64,000 bases of DNA, taken from Amia ocellicauda. Lineage: Eukaryota > Chordata > Actinopteri > Amiiformes > Amiidae. Shown one piece after another: positions 1 through 11,800 of the stretch (within the stretch, counting starts at the first letter, position 1; every line of letters begins with the position of its first letter). Both the position numbers and the translations under genes were made by a program. The DNA is taken from NCBI RefSeq assembly GCF_036373705.1, contig NC_089863.1, positions 28,728,227 to 28,792,226 on the forward strand, in the 5' to 3' direction. Below the pieces are notes generated by a model that saw nothing but the letters and a program-made list of their open reading frames with translations, searched no databases and was not told the origin of the DNA.

Positions 1-39
1 CCTCACCGCTTGATCCTCTAGGAAGACTATGGGGGGGGC

Positions 40-1544
40 TCAGCTCCCGCCACCCGGTAAGGCTGGCGAAACTCCACTGGGCTCAGGGCCCATGGTGCTG
101 GAGGTTCTCCCTGGTTCCCTTGCAGCCGAGGCCCGACAAGCAAGTGGCAGAGCAGAGGCCTTGTGTGTAACTGAGGAGAGGACTGGGTAGACCCTGCTAG
201 ATGTCTTTTTAACTAATGGTGGGGGAGGGGGTGGTCTCTCCCTTCCCGGCTGTCTGCTGCCGCAGGCCTCCTCTCCTAGCACCAGTGACTCCACCATTGC
301 GGCCCTGAGGTCTTCTTGGCAGAAGACACTGGCGCTAACTCTCCTCTCCTGAGGACCTGCGGCTCTCCCACTACTGCCGGGAGGGCATACCTGTCCCCTC
401 CCCAGAGAGAGTCTAGGGCGTGGGGCAGGAGGAATGTTGCTATTAGGGGGCCTGTCCTCCACCAGGCTGCACACTGGGGGGAGTGGGGAGGGCCCCCTCC
501 GGACTCGGAGTGGGGCGTATAGAAATGAGAGGGAGAGGCCTCTGCGGCGGGAGGGGGAGCTGGCGGGGGGGGGGGAGCCAGCAGAATTAATCCGCTTGCT
601 CTTCGCTCCCCCCCTGCCCATGCTCCTCTTCTCTGCCCTTCTCCTCTTCCCTGCCACAACTGTCCACTCCCCCTCTGCCTCCACTTCCGACCCAGAGTCT
701 GAGAGGCAACCTATGAGACTCCTGAGGACTGTTTCCTCTCTACCCCTATCTTGGGGTATCTCCTTTGGAGGAGCCTCCACTTGATTTTCTACCTGTCCAC
801 TACCCCCGAGGGCCCGCGCCCTATTTGCATAGGAGGAGGGGCAATTCCTAAAAAGGTGCCCTCCCCCACCGCACAGGTTGCAGGCCCTCTCCTGCTTGCA
901 GGCCCTGGTCAGATGTTCCCCGCCGCAGACCTTGCACTTAATAACAGTGCAGGCTGCGGCTAAATGACCCAGGGCCCCGCAGTTCCTACACAGTTTGGGC
1001 ATGCCATGGTAGAAGACAACCCCCCAGTTTGCTCCTAAAACTACGGTGCTCAGCAGGTGGCGTATTCCGCCGATGGCAGCCACTTCCACCTGCAGGCGCA
1101 CCTGCGACCGTCAAGCAACAGTACAAACCCCATCCTCATCATTGACCCTCTTACTTTCAGAAAGGATCTCACAGTGTCTCCTCAGCCATACCTCTACATC
1201 ATACTCTGCCACTGTTTCATTATAGAATTGAATTGTAACGATTTTTATCTCTCTATCTGTCAAGGCGTTGACTACAAAGTCACTCAGGGGCATACATTCC
1301 TTTTTTTTCTATAAATATTCCAAAAACTCTCCAGCACTTGAGGGTTCTTAAAACTCACCTCAAACACGTCCCTAGGTCCAGGCAGTTTCACCACGCAGTT
1401 CAGCTCAGAAGGGGCGAAGCCCAGGCCCCTCTGCAGCACGGACCTGCTAAACTCCAGCCGGGTGAGGGCCGCGGTCTCGACTCCAGCCTCTCGGCTGAAG
1501 CGCATCGCATTGTGGCGCCTCACACTGGCGGTTCGCTGGGCCAT
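40..1544 (-). pseudogene. Frameshifted LINE ORF1 (gag-like, CCHC zinc knuckles)
   Basis: Remnant of the first ORF of a non-LTR retrotransposon, read right to left. The N-terminal piece lies at 1284-1544, a middle piece at 1111-1293, and a long C-terminal piece at 40-1101 in another frame, so at least two frameshifts break it. The C-terminal piece carries three zinc knuckles in tandem (CRNCGALGHLAAAC, CKVCGGEHLTRAC, CNLCGGGGHLFRNC) followed by a long low-complexity Pro/Ser/Arg-rich tail. In the family such proteins bind RNA and form the retrotransposition particle. ORF2 (endonuclease and reverse transcriptase) would lie beyond the left edge and is not seen. The same fold occurs in domesticated ZCCHC3-like proteins, but the frameshifts argue against a host gene. 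Confidence 0.7.
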
Positions 1545-2986
1545 GCTGCACTCTCCTACCTGGGAAAGGGTCCAGAGGCTCTCAATCCGGAGGTCGGGGC
1601 AAGTCCACCTGGCTGGGGAGCAGCTTTCACCTCCGGGGCTCTTGCATGGAGCGGGCCTTGCGGGGAGAAGTCCGCGCCCTGGCTGCAGGAGGCCTCCCTC
1701 AGGGACGTTCGCCGATCGGTCCCTGGGATCCGAGGCCTCTCCTGGATCCTGGCTGGTGACGTCAGCAGGGAGCAGTCCTGGTCAGGCCGGGCTCCGGGTA
1801 GATGGTCGGCCAGGCTTCTGGTAAGGACCCACTCCGTGAGGAGTCCACCGACTCCTCTGGCTAGGTCCCTTGTCGCTCCCGGTCTGTCCCAATCTCCACT
1901 TGCCTCGGCCTCCGGACCGCTCCAAGGACCCAGGACTCTGCAGCTCTGTGAACTGGAATCTCCCTGTCTCGTCTCGTCTGGCCTGGTGGAACAGCTCCCT
2001 GCAAACAGAAGAAAAAGACTGTCAAAATACAGTTCGAAGCCCCCTGCTGGACAAAGGTTTCACTCGCAATTGGAGGGAAACCCGGGTCCATGTTTAAACA
2101 GAGGAACAGAGGACCTGCGTGAACCTGAGAGATTCGGGCTATGGAAATGCAGTTACCAAAAGATGCTATTCTGAGTAACACATGTAAGACTGCCTCCTGT
2201 CTGTGCAGTGTCCTCCCTCTTATCACTGCTGACCTACAATTTGTACTGATTTATATTGCTGTATTATATTCTATATTGTGCTCCAGCTCGTAACCCCAAC
2301 GACTTTATACTTAACCTCTCTCTCCCCTCCCCTATGTTTATTTTGGACTATGCAAATTCCCTTGGTTAAGAAATAGCTGTGAAAGATTTCCTGCAGTTCA
2401 GACATCTAGCACATTAAAACCAGTGTCCTGATTAGTACCTAACCTATATATTGGTTTCATATTATTATTAGTGTTACTCTTATTATTATTACTATTATTA
2501 TCACTATTATTATTATTTTTACTATTGTATGTGTTTGGAGTTTCACAGGGGAGATTGGAGATTGGAGCGTGGTACTGCATATAGGGGGAGCTGAGTATCT
2601 GAGTATTTTATTCACTTTAGAAAAAGCTTTATTATTAAGGCATGCTGTGTAAAAACTTTTCATGAAGACGAAGCTGTTTCAATCAATAGACCAGTATGAT
2701 GGGGAGACAAAAGAGCTGCAAAAGAGGTCCCTTAACTGTTATACGGTTGCCGTTTTCTAAAATACTTTATCTCAGTGATGTTCATTCAGCTGTTTTCCTG
2801 TCACTAAATCACATCCATGTAGTGAGAGATACTAACATCCTCGTGCAATATCTCGTCACTTCATATTTTATACATGTGTTCTGTTTGCACCATTGATGCA
2901 GCACAAGAAGATCTATCCTTTGGAAGATTGGTCAATGATGATCACAACAAACCCAATTGCAAAATGAAAAATATTGGCAAACCAGT
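1545..2986. other. Flank upstream of the LINE ORF1, no gene seen
   Basis: GC-rich sequence up to about 2000 is probably the 5' UTR of the LINE on the - strand. It contains a perfect CRE palindrome TGACGTCA at 1757-1764. From about 2200 the sequence becomes AT-rich, with an imperfect ATT-type microsatellite at about 2461-2520. I see no conserved coding sequence. Confidence 0.45.
2461..2520. repeat. Imperfect ATT trinucleotide microsatellite
   Basis: Interrupted run of ATT/ACT triplets. Short ORFs across it are low-complexity artefacts (Asn/Ser runs). Confidence 0.7.
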
Positions 2987-3026
2987 GGGGCCCAGACAGG
3001 GGCCAGCGCTGTTGGACTGCAATACA

Positions 3027-3824
3027 CAGATGGGTGACAAATTAAAGGAAAAACCAACCAAGTGTCTCAGTAAGGTGTTGGGCACCGACAGAACAGCTTC
3101 AATGCTCTTGGCACAGATTCTACGAGTCTCTGAACTCTACTGGAGGGATGAACACCATTCTTCCAAAAGATATTCCCTCATTTGGTGTTTTGATGATGGT
3201 GGTGGAGAGCGCTGTCCAACACGTCGGTCCAAAATCTCCCATGCGTGTTCAATTGGGTTAAGATCTGGTGACTGCAAAGGCCATAGCATATGATTCACAC
3301 CATTTTCATACTCATCAAACCATTCAGTGACCCTCGTGCCCTGTGGATGGGGGCATTGTCATCCTGTAAGAGGCCACTCCCATCAGGAAAGAAATGTGTC
3401 ACCATAAGATAAAGGATCACCATGCCAAGAAAATGCCCCCCACAGCATAACAGAGCCTCCAGACCCCCTCACTTTAGGGGTCAAGCAGTCATGTCTGTAC
3501 CATTCTCTTGGTGTCACCACACATGCAGTCGCCCGCTTGTTGTAAATATGGTGAAGGAAGTCTCATCTGACCATACCACTTTTTCCCACATCTCTGTACA
3601 CCAGTGCATATGGTGCCCCAATAATGACCTCTCATTCAAAGGCACTTAGATCCTTTCTTCTAAAGGTAAACTAGGCATGTTCAGCATTTGTATACATGCC
3701 ACAGGCATGATAGGATGTTAATTGCTTAATTGTATCATGCAGTACACCTGTTTGGAGGCATTTGCATTCGTTATGTTCCTGCATTCATTTATTCAGGTTT
3801 TTCCTTTAATTTGTCACCCGTCTG
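3027..3824 (-). mobile_element. Decayed Tc1/mariner element
   Basis: Terminal inverted repeats are visible: the left end CAGATGGGTGACAAATTAAA is matched by the right end TTTAATTTGTCACCCGTCTG. The transposase reads on the - strand in broken frames. Around 3565-3585 it gives a VVWSDE motif (first catalytic Asp), further on DDNAP (second Asp), and around 3225-3270 [11 protein letters not shown] (catalytic Glu block). Stops and frameshifts mean it is inactive. At about 800 bp it is also shorter than an intact copy (about 1.2 kb). A TA follows the right end but the left flank reads CA, so the target duplication has decayed. Confidence 0.75.
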
Positions 3825-3838
3825 TAGTATAGTATAGT

Positions 3839-3893
3839 ATAGGGGCCCAGACTGGAGCCAGTGCTGTGTGGACTATAGCATAGTATAGTATAG
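3839..3893. repeat. Unclassified dispersed unit GGGCCCAGACTGGAGCCAG
   Basis: One copy of a short unit whose core is GGGCCCAGACTGGAGCCAG, followed by GTGCTGTGTGGACTATAG and flanked by TATAG runs. Related copies lie at about 2988-3022, 8834-8896 (reverse orientation) and 43065-43087. The copies at 2988 and 3839 bracket the decayed Tc1. I do not recognise the family. Confidence 0.6.
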
Positions 3894-3979
3894 TTTTGGG
3901 CCCAAATTATAGCCGAAGATTGGATTTTTTGAAGGTGTTATTTGATGGATTGTGTCATAATTTCTATTATTATATGTCA

Positions 3980-4165
3980 GTGTTAGGGCTCTAGAAGAGA
4001 TTGGACTGGTAGTCATGATGCTGATCTCCAAAGCGGAGGGTCGTTGGTCTCATCCCAGCTGGGGGACACTGCCGTTGTACCCGTCAGCAAGGTATTGTAC
4101 CTAGAATGCTCCAGTAAAAGACAGGTGTATGAAAAATATAGTGATATAGTGAAGCAAATGTAAGC
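3980..4165 (+). mobile_element. tRNA-derived SINE, head region
   Basis: The head has a tRNA-like anticodon-arm segment (CTCC-loop-GGAG near 4027-4038) and a degenerate B-box region (GGTCTCATCCC near 4047). It is followed by a body (gggggacactgccgttgtac... ctccagtaaaa) that recurs at 16195-16345. The usual tail (CCCTGGATAAGGGCGTCTGC-like) is not seen here, so this copy is 3'-truncated. Confidence 0.6.
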
Positions 4166-4360
4166 CAACCTGCATGACTCACTGTGCTACATGACTGACA
4201 CACAGGGGTTGGGGGAGACAGGGGAAGGGGGAGGTTGCTGTGGGCAGTTATAAAAGAGACAGGAAATGTTTTGCCCTGCTCATTTCACATGTAGTTACAA
4301 TACCACGGCCTTCCAGAGGAGGGAAATAATAGGCTTGACATCTTGCTGGGTGACGTTGTT

Positions 4361-4880
4361 ACAGTTTGTTTTTTGGGCCAACTCCGCATGAACGCGCGTC
4401 TAACACGTGTGTGGATGATCTCGGGGGCGCGCATAGTAGCCAGGTGCGGGCGCCTGCCACTGACGTCACACAGTTCCTGTTGTCCCGGAAGTGGGATTTT
4501 TTTTTATTTTTGGCGGATCGGGGGGAGGAGGGTAGAAAAAAAAAAGTAAGAGAGAGAGAGAAAGAAGGAAGGAAAGAGAAAAAGAAAAAAAAAGGAGAAG
4601 AAAAAAAAGTTTCTGGACTTTGTCCGTGTACTCCCGCTGTTTCTGGGTCGCGTTGTTTAAAGGTGCACACGGACGCACAGACTGCAGTTGACTCGCTCGG
4701 GTCCAGGGGCTGAAGGAGACGCGACCCGCCGGGACGACAGCGGCGCACAGGCGGACAGAGCTGCCGAGTCCCGCGCCTCCGCCCGCCGCCCGCCGCCCGC
4801 CTGCGCAAGGTTTCTTCGAAAGCTGACGTGTGGACAGGCCGGAGACGAGGCGAGTTTCGGGGCTGTGCGTCGGCAGGGAC
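4361..4880 (+). promoter_or_regulatory. CpG-rich candidate promoter or first exon upstream of shc1
   Basis: A sharp GC- and CpG-rich island in AT-rich surroundings. It carries a perfect CRE (TGACGTCA, 4461-4468) and an ETS-type site (CCGGAAGT, 4485-4492), then an A/G-only tract at about 4537-4608, then CpG-dense sequence to about 4860. This composition is typical of a vertebrate housekeeping promoter with a non-coding first exon. The nearest + strand gene is shc1, whose coding exon begins 9 kb downstream, so this may be its leader-exon promoter. It could equally serve an unseen - strand gene to the left. No splice donor is clear enough to call. Confidence 0.45.
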
Positions 4881-5404
4881 GGGTGAACCAGATTCATTTT
4901 GTGGTTTGTTTGTTTTTTGTTTTTGTTTTTTGCTCTGCCTTATGCAGGAACGAAGTTTCTTGAGAGCAAACAACCTGGCTGTCTGACCTGGTCTTCAACA
5001 CTGTCCCAATTCATTAGCCGAGTTAATTGCATGGTTACCTGCCTAGCCTACGGACACCGAGGTCTACTATTAATGAACTGATCTGATTACATTCTTATTG
5101 TTCATAATAATATCACTATTCATACAAATCTTAGACTGCGTATTATTTACCTCATTGACAGTCTTGTTTTTTGTACAGTTTGCTATCATTAACGTCTAAG
5201 TTATCGTTCATAGAGTAAGAGTTGTTGTTGTAGTGATATTAGCAGGATCGCCAGACAGCTACCGTTACAGTAAATGTCTTCAATGCACGTCAGTTATTAT
5301 ATTAACTTTTGGTATTATTAGCATCAAAACGGTTTCATTGGCAGCCCACCGTTCAAGTCGTCCAAATGATGGGAAAGAGACTGCCTATACTTTATTGATG
5401 GGGT
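4881..5404. other. AT-rich stretch without a gene
   Basis: No conserved coding sequence or recognisable repeat. It would be leader intron or intergenic sequence, depending on whether the island to the left belongs to shc1. Confidence 0.4.
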
Positions 5405-5940
5405 TGTTCAAGTTATCCAGTATTACTACTACTAATAATAATAATAATAGTAGTAGTAGAAGTTGAATTTTGGAAGCAGATTTTGTTTTACAAGAATAGC
5501 ATGACTGTAGGCGCATTTGCTAGTGTAGTGATTGCGGTGGTAATTATTATAGTAATAGCGGTAGTGGTGATAGTAGCTTTCTGGAGAAACCGGTAGTATT
5601 GACAGCAGCAGTATTACTAATATGTGTATTATTATTGGCTGTTATCTCTCTATTAGTATCTATCGTGGTGGCAGTAGTATTGTCCACAGTTGTTGTAGTC
5701 GTACTAGTAGTAGCAATATACATAGCAGTGGTGGTAGAAGCAGAAGTGGCAGTATTATCAACAAGAGTACTAGTATCTGCAGGATTAACATTACTATTAG
5801 TAATAGCAGAAGTGGCAGTATCATCAACCACAACAGTAGTAGTATCAGCAGCATTAGCATTACCATTAGTAGTAGCAGAAGTGGCAGTGTCGTCAATAAC
5901 AGTGGTATGTGCAGCATTAATATTAGTATATTGGCAGTAG
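5405..5940. repeat. Degenerate triplet-rich minisatellite
   Basis: A long GTA/TAG/ATT-biased stretch containing a tandem unit of about 66-69 bp. The block CAGAAGTGGCAG recurs at 5741, 5807 and 5876. Because the bias has a three-base period, long Val/Ile/Ala- or Ser-rich ORFs open on both strands. These are low-complexity artefacts rather than genes. Confidence 0.65.
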
Positions 5941-6214
5941 CTAACGGCCTCTCTGCGCGGCAGCATGGGGTGTGCTGTGCGTGCCGTACCTGGCTCTGGG
6001 CCTGTGAGTCTGCCCTTGGCTCAGCACACTGCCAGCCAGTCGGCGCACGGTGACAGAGTGCCGACTCAGAGCTCACGATAGTCCGGGGCGGCGGTCAGAG
6101 CAGGGCAGCTGTCTTGGATTTGTTACTGCGTGTGTGTGTGGGGGGTGGATTGCCAGTGAAGCACTTCTCCCTTCCCCAGAATCTCCTTTCCTCTAGTTGA
6201 AATCACCCCACACT

Positions 6215-6600
6215 TACACTCACGCTGACATCCACATACATGTGCATATTATGCTGTGTCGTGTTGTGCAATGCTATGGCTGCCCATGCAGGCTGGGACG
6301 CTGGCTGGCTCTGTAGGCTAATTCCATACATTCTTCCCTGTGTCTGGGCAAGCCTGACACAGACTCGCACACACTGACGCTCACATACTCACTCTCATGC
6401 TCACACACACTGCCACACACAGACTCATTCTCTCTCACACTGACACGCATACTCACTCTCACTCACACACACTGACACATTCACACTCGCATTGACACAC
6501 GTGCACGCACTCACTCACACACACGGACACACTCATATTGGCATGGGCACTCGCACACACACTGACGCATTCACACTCACATTGACACACTCTCACACAA
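6215..6600. repeat. CA-rich cryptic minisatellite
   Basis: Irregular repeats of CACACTGACAC/CTCACACTCAC type, without a fixed period. No gene is seen here. Confidence 0.6.
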
Positions 6601-7169
6601 TCTCTCTTTCTCTCTCTCTTCCCTGTTTTGTTTTTCTAGTTTCCCTTTCCTTCCCTGCTTTGTTCTCTTTTTTGGGGTTTTATTGTTGTTCTCTTTCATC
6701 CTCTATATCCTGCATTCCTTTGTTTTAATTTCTCTGCCCTCCAGTCAGAACTTTGAAAATGAACGATTGTATCAACTCTCTCCATTGTCCTCCCCCCCCA
6801 ATCCACATGGCAGCGCATCTGTGTCTGTGGATCTGGCTCTAGCAGTCTTTGTGCCAGTCTGTGTACCAGTCTGTGTGCCTGTTAGCCTGTCAAGGCTGGT
6901 CAACTCCAGATCTGAACCAGTTAACGGGTTCCTGCTGGTCTTATAGGCACCTGTCAATCAGCACCTGATGCACATTAAATTAAATTAAGTAATTAGCTCC
7001 CTGAGGTGGAAAGAAGCCCAGGAACCTGTCCAGTCATCTCGGAATGGAGTTGCTGAACCCAGCTGTGAGCCAGTTGGGTCAGTTAACTTATCTGCCTGCC
7101 TGTGTGCGTGCAGCTGTCTTATCCCTTCTGTCCACAGAGACAGCACAGCCAAAGCACAAGGGGTGTGCG

Positions 7170-7699
7170 TGCGTGCGTGCGTGTCTTTGTGCATGTCCCT
7201 CTCTGTGTGTGTGTGTGTGTGTCTTTGTGCATGTCCCTCTGTGTGTGTGTGTGTGTGTGTGTGTGTCTGTCTTTGTGCATGTCCCTCTGTGTGTGTGTGT
7301 GTGTGTGTGTCTGTCTTTGTGCATGTCCCTCTGTGTGTGTGTGTGTGTCTGTCTTTGTGCATGTCCCTCTGTGTGTGTGTGTGTGTGTGTCTGTCTTTGT
7401 GCATGTCCCTCTGTGTGTGTGTGTGTGTCTGTCTTTGTGCATGTCCCTCTGTGTGTGTGTGTGTGTGTGTCTGTCTTTGTGCATGTCCCTCTGTGTGTGT
7501 GTGTGTGTGTGTGTGTCTCTTTGTGCATGTCCCTCTCTCTTGTGTGTGTGTGTGTGTGTGTCTGTCTTTGTGCATGTCCCTCTGTGTGTGTGTGTGTGTG
7601 TCTGTCTTTGTGCATGTCCCTCTGTGTGTGTGTGTGTGTGTCTGTCTTTGTGCATGTCCCTCTGTGTGTGTGTGTGTGTGTCTGTCTTTGTGCATGTCC

Positions 7700-7736
<37 letters not shown>

Positions 7737-7875
7737 TGTCTTTGTGCATGTCCCTGTGTGTGTGTGTGTGTGTCTGTCTTTGTGCATGTCCCTCTGTGTG
7801 TGTGTGTGTCTGTCTTTGTGCATGTCCCTCTGTGTGTGTGTGTGTGTCTTTGTGCATGTCCCTGTGTGCGTGTTT
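7170..7875. repeat. Composite satellite: 17 units of (GT)n plus a 16-bp core
   Basis: About 700 bp built from a GT dinucleotide run of varying length alternating with the core CTTTGTGCATGTCCCT. I count 17 cores. Units run from about 29 to 57 bp and differ mainly in GT copy number. One unit (near 7530) has an extra CTCT. Long Cys/Val or His/Thr-rich ORFs appear in several frames on both strands only because the repeat lacks stops. Confidence 0.9.
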
Positions 7876-8833
7876 GTGTGAACATGATGCAGGCATTGGG
7901 AACTCTGTCCCTGCCTCCCCTTCTGCCTGTGTTAGAACCACATCCCCAGTGCGCTGGTTATTATCCTATTTTTATAGAGTGGGTTGGGGGGTGTGACATA
8001 TGTGACCCCTCTGTCTGGTTACTGATGGCCCTGTGCTGTTTTCTCTTGGTGGCCGCAGGTATCTGGGTCAGGGGGGGTGCGTGGCCCATAGCCAGCACTG
8101 ACTGATGGACTACGTGGTAAGAGACCCGAGACACTGGTGGAGGTGGTTGTGGGTGCGGATTGTGGTGGCAGGGTACAGAGGCACAGCACAGACTCTTTAA
8201 CGCACAGTGCAGTGCAGTGCAGTACAGTCCAGTCCCAGTTCAGTAAAAATGTAGATGGATTGAGTGAGTAAGGGTTGGTCTGTTTTCTTACTTCACTCCT
8301 CAGCAGGGTCACAGGTGAAATTTGCACCAGCTGTTTCTTCCCCACAATTCCCAGGGGGCATTTTAGTCTTGAGGCTCAGACTGTTGTGCACTGGGAGTCT
8401 GTGTTGTGCGGGTGGGTGACGGTGAGTGGTGGGGGGTGCGGTCTGTCCTTCCTTCTCGGGGACCGTCCACCCATCTTGCGGTGCAGGGCTTCAGTTGGAG
8501 TCTGTTTTCCAACCTCCGGCCTTTGACCTCTGACCTTTTCAAAGTAAGCCCACTGTTCTTATTGATCACACACCTTTCTGATTAATTATTATTATTGTTC
8601 TGTTGACTTTAGAGTAATACTACACATTTACTACTACTACTACTACTAATATTAGAGCTGCTACTACTACTACTACTACTACTATTACTACTATTGTTAC
8701 TTTGATTAAGTGGCCCATGAATATGTTGTCCAGGACAAGGTGAGGAAAGTTGTTGTTTCCGGTGCAAAATGTGGGTGAAATGGATTATTGTATTACTTGA
8801 AACTCGGGTTTAAGACTGAGGTGGTTCCAGTCT

Positions 8834-8896
8834 GGGCCCTATACTATACTATAGTCCACACAGTGCTGGCTCCACTCTGGTCCTATACTATATTGT
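8834..8896. repeat. Dispersed GGGCCCAGACTGGAGCCAG unit, reverse copy
   Basis: Reverse-complement copy of the unit at 3839-3893. It reads CAGTCTGGGCCC, then ACTATACTATAG, CCACACAGTGCTGGCTCCA and CTCTGGTCCTATA. It spans slightly more than one unit, so the unit may once have been tandem with a period of about 50 bp. Confidence 0.55.
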
Positions 8897-8899
8897 CAA

Positions 8900-11800
8900 T
8901 CAGTCCAGTGTGTCAATCAGTGTGTTTGTCATTCAGTCCACCAGCATTAACCTCCCTCCTCTCTCAGCCTCAGTGCAATATTAATGGACTATAATGTCTA
9001 CCCAGTCAGTCAGTGTGTGACTGTATTAACCCCCCCCACCCTTGTCTTTTTCCATCATCCCTTTTCAGTCCCCACCTCTCCTTCCTTCCTTCCTCCTTCC
9101 TTCTCTTTTTTTCCCTGTCTCCATCTCCCTGTTTTCTGCTCTTTCCTTCTATCACCCCTTCTCTTCCTGTCTCCCTCTCTACTTCCCCTCTCTCTCTCCT
9201 CCTCCCCTCCCTCCCTCATCTCCTTTTTTTTTACTGCCCTCCCTCTCTCTCTCTCTCCACCCTCCCTTTCTCCTCCCCGTGTCTGTTTTCTTCAATGGGG
9301 ATGGTCGGAGCAGTTGTGTGGTCAGGTTACAGGAGGAGTGAGGGTGTCTGTGTTTCTCAGTTCATTCAATCACTTGTTTTCAAATATTTATCTATCCCTC
9401 CATCACCCCTCCCTCTGTCCTCCCTCCATCTCCCTCTCCCCCTGTGTGTGTGTGTTTTATTCTTGTTTGCCTTATGGACACAGTGCAGGCAGAAGTGAGA
9501 TTGCATTGCTGAAAGTAAGAGTGAGACAGAGAGTGGGAGAGGTGGGGGAAGCTGCATCATCAGGTCTTCACCAGAGAGCCAGAGAAAGAGACTGAAAAGA
9601 TGGAAGAGAAGAGCTTTGCTACTGGAGGAGTTTCCATCTGTATCCCTCTGTTTTAGAAATTTAAAAGAGGAGTCCGGGCCTGCTTTCTTCACAGCCTCCT
9701 CTACCCAAGAACAGGAGTGACATTAACGACGGAAAAAAAAGGAACGTTTTGAAAGTATTGCCAAGCACCTCCAGACATCAGGACCTGCTGATAGAGAAAC
9801 AGACGGATTTTCCCCATGTCTCTTTCTCCATTTTACAAAGAAGCGATCATTGTGATTTTTGTACATTTTCTTTCACCTGGGGGATCCTTTGTTACTTTGC
9901 CTCCGGCCCCAATGAACACAGGGGAAGCGGAAACCTTTTAAAGAGAGAGAGAGAAGGGGGTGGAGTGAGAGAAAACAGGCATCTCTTCTCTGGGAGGGGA
10001 CCAGAGCTGTTAGGGCAGACGCTGCGTCTCTCTCCATCTCTGCATCACAGAAGATAACTGGATTTGGAGGCAGTATACTGGGAGTATTTTTTATTTTCTT
10101 TAGTTTCTTTTCACTTGGATTTTTATTTTTTGTGGACAGGGTGGGGGGACCTCAGGGAGCAGCCCCCCACCACCTCATCGCTAAACATACTGCCCACGAA
10201 TGAGAGAGAGGGAGAGCTCTGAGGATGAACTGGAACAGCAATTAAATAGCAGCAACCCCCCCTGGATTATTTATTATTATTAATAATAATAATAATAATA
10301 ATATTTATTATTATTATTATTATTATAATTTTGGAATCGGGTGAATTTCAAGTTGTTTTTTTTCTCCGTTTTGGTGGTAGTGGAGATGAGATTTAGGACA
10401 AGGTAGTTTGACACCTGTGCAAGTAACCGAACGGGAGATTTCTGCAATCTTGTGGTTTGAAATCGGGGAGGAAATGAGGTCACAAAGGCGGGGAAGCACG
10501 CTGTGAAAATGAACTCTGTGTTTAGGGGGAGCTGCAGCGATGGCAGCAGGCAGTAGCTACAGTGGACGTGGAGCGGTCTATGTTCGTGTTTGTGTGTGTG
10601 TGTCAGGGGGTTTGTAGGGCACAGATTGTATCGCGATTCCTCTCGACACTCTAGGCTTCTGACAGAGGGCGAGTTGCAGCCGTTGCTGCGCTGTCCCTCT
10701 CCATAGAGCGTGAGAGCAGCCCAGTGCTAGCCTTGCTGTCCAGCCACATCCAGTAACATTTACCATAATAACAGCACCAATAATCAGCCGAGACAGTGGA
10801 GGTGCGAATGGGGTGCATTAACACAGCTGTAAAGCGCTCTTTCCCAGCTCAGTAGACAGAGAGCGTGCTGTGCTCTTGAGAGTACTGCGCTGATTTTGTA
10901 CTGTACTGTGCTGCACTCTACAGTGTCTTTTTACCTTAGTGTGTCGGGCTGTGATTAATAGAGAGAACCATAACAATAACCGGTCAGTCTGAACCGTGAC
11001 GTCAAGAAAAAATCCCTGTGGCAGCCCAGCTGCTGAGTCACTGTCTCGGGGGCACCACCGCTTCCTGAGGCTTTTGGCAGTGACTCATGGGGGGGCAGTC
11101 CTGATCCTCTCAGTTCTACTAACAGGGATGTTAATGAGAACTCACGTGACTGGTGTCATTCTAACTTGCCCTTTGACCAAGTTAAGCTGACTGTATCTGG
11201 AGGAGAGCATTATTATTCCAAGTTGTTTTTGTGTTTTTCTTTTCCCACTGTTAATTTGTTTTTCTCCTGTTTTTTCATTTTTTTTCTTTCTGCTTTTGTA
11301 AGACGAGTCGATTGAGAGTAGAGGCCAAGTTGTGGACGGTGGTGGAGGTTGCAGAGTTAACATAGGGGCTTTATAATAGTGGTTGGTGGGGGAGGGGGTG
11401 TCTGGGTGCATCGGCATATATTTGGGTGGTTAAGTTGGGGTTGGCAGTATGGCGTGGGTTAGGTAATTGTCTGTATAAAGGGGGAGGGGGGTCAATAGCT
11501 GGATTACACAGACACACAAACCATAGAGTGCCCTGCATGGTGCAACCCCACTCGACACACAGAGAAAGAAGGGAGGATAGGCAGAAGAGCAGGAAAGCAG
11601 CAGAGAAACGGAGCCCCCGGTATGGGCCTCACGCACAGGGTCTTCCTGCTCAGAGCTGTCCACCACCTCAGCCGGACACTTTAAACCTCCGGCCTGATCA
11701 CAGCTGAACGATCCGCAATTAAAAAATAAAAAAGATTTGCACACAAAACAAACATTTTCTATTGTCTAAATAAAGCCTTTTAGATCGTTTGTTTATTTTC

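Noticed and set aside
5547-6076. Hydrophobic Val/Ile/Leu-rich and Thr/Asn-rich ORFs
   Set aside because: Low-complexity translation of a triplet-biased minisatellite, open on both strands, with no recognisable domain.
7170-7875. CRISPR-like array (constant core, variable spacer)
   Set aside because: The spacers are only GT runs of differing length, and the genome is eukaryotic.
7044-8105. Long Cys/Val-rich and His/Thr-rich ORFs on both strands (up to 353 aa)
   Set aside because: They translate the GT composite satellite. Open frames exist in several frames at once, which is expected from a repeat without stop codons.
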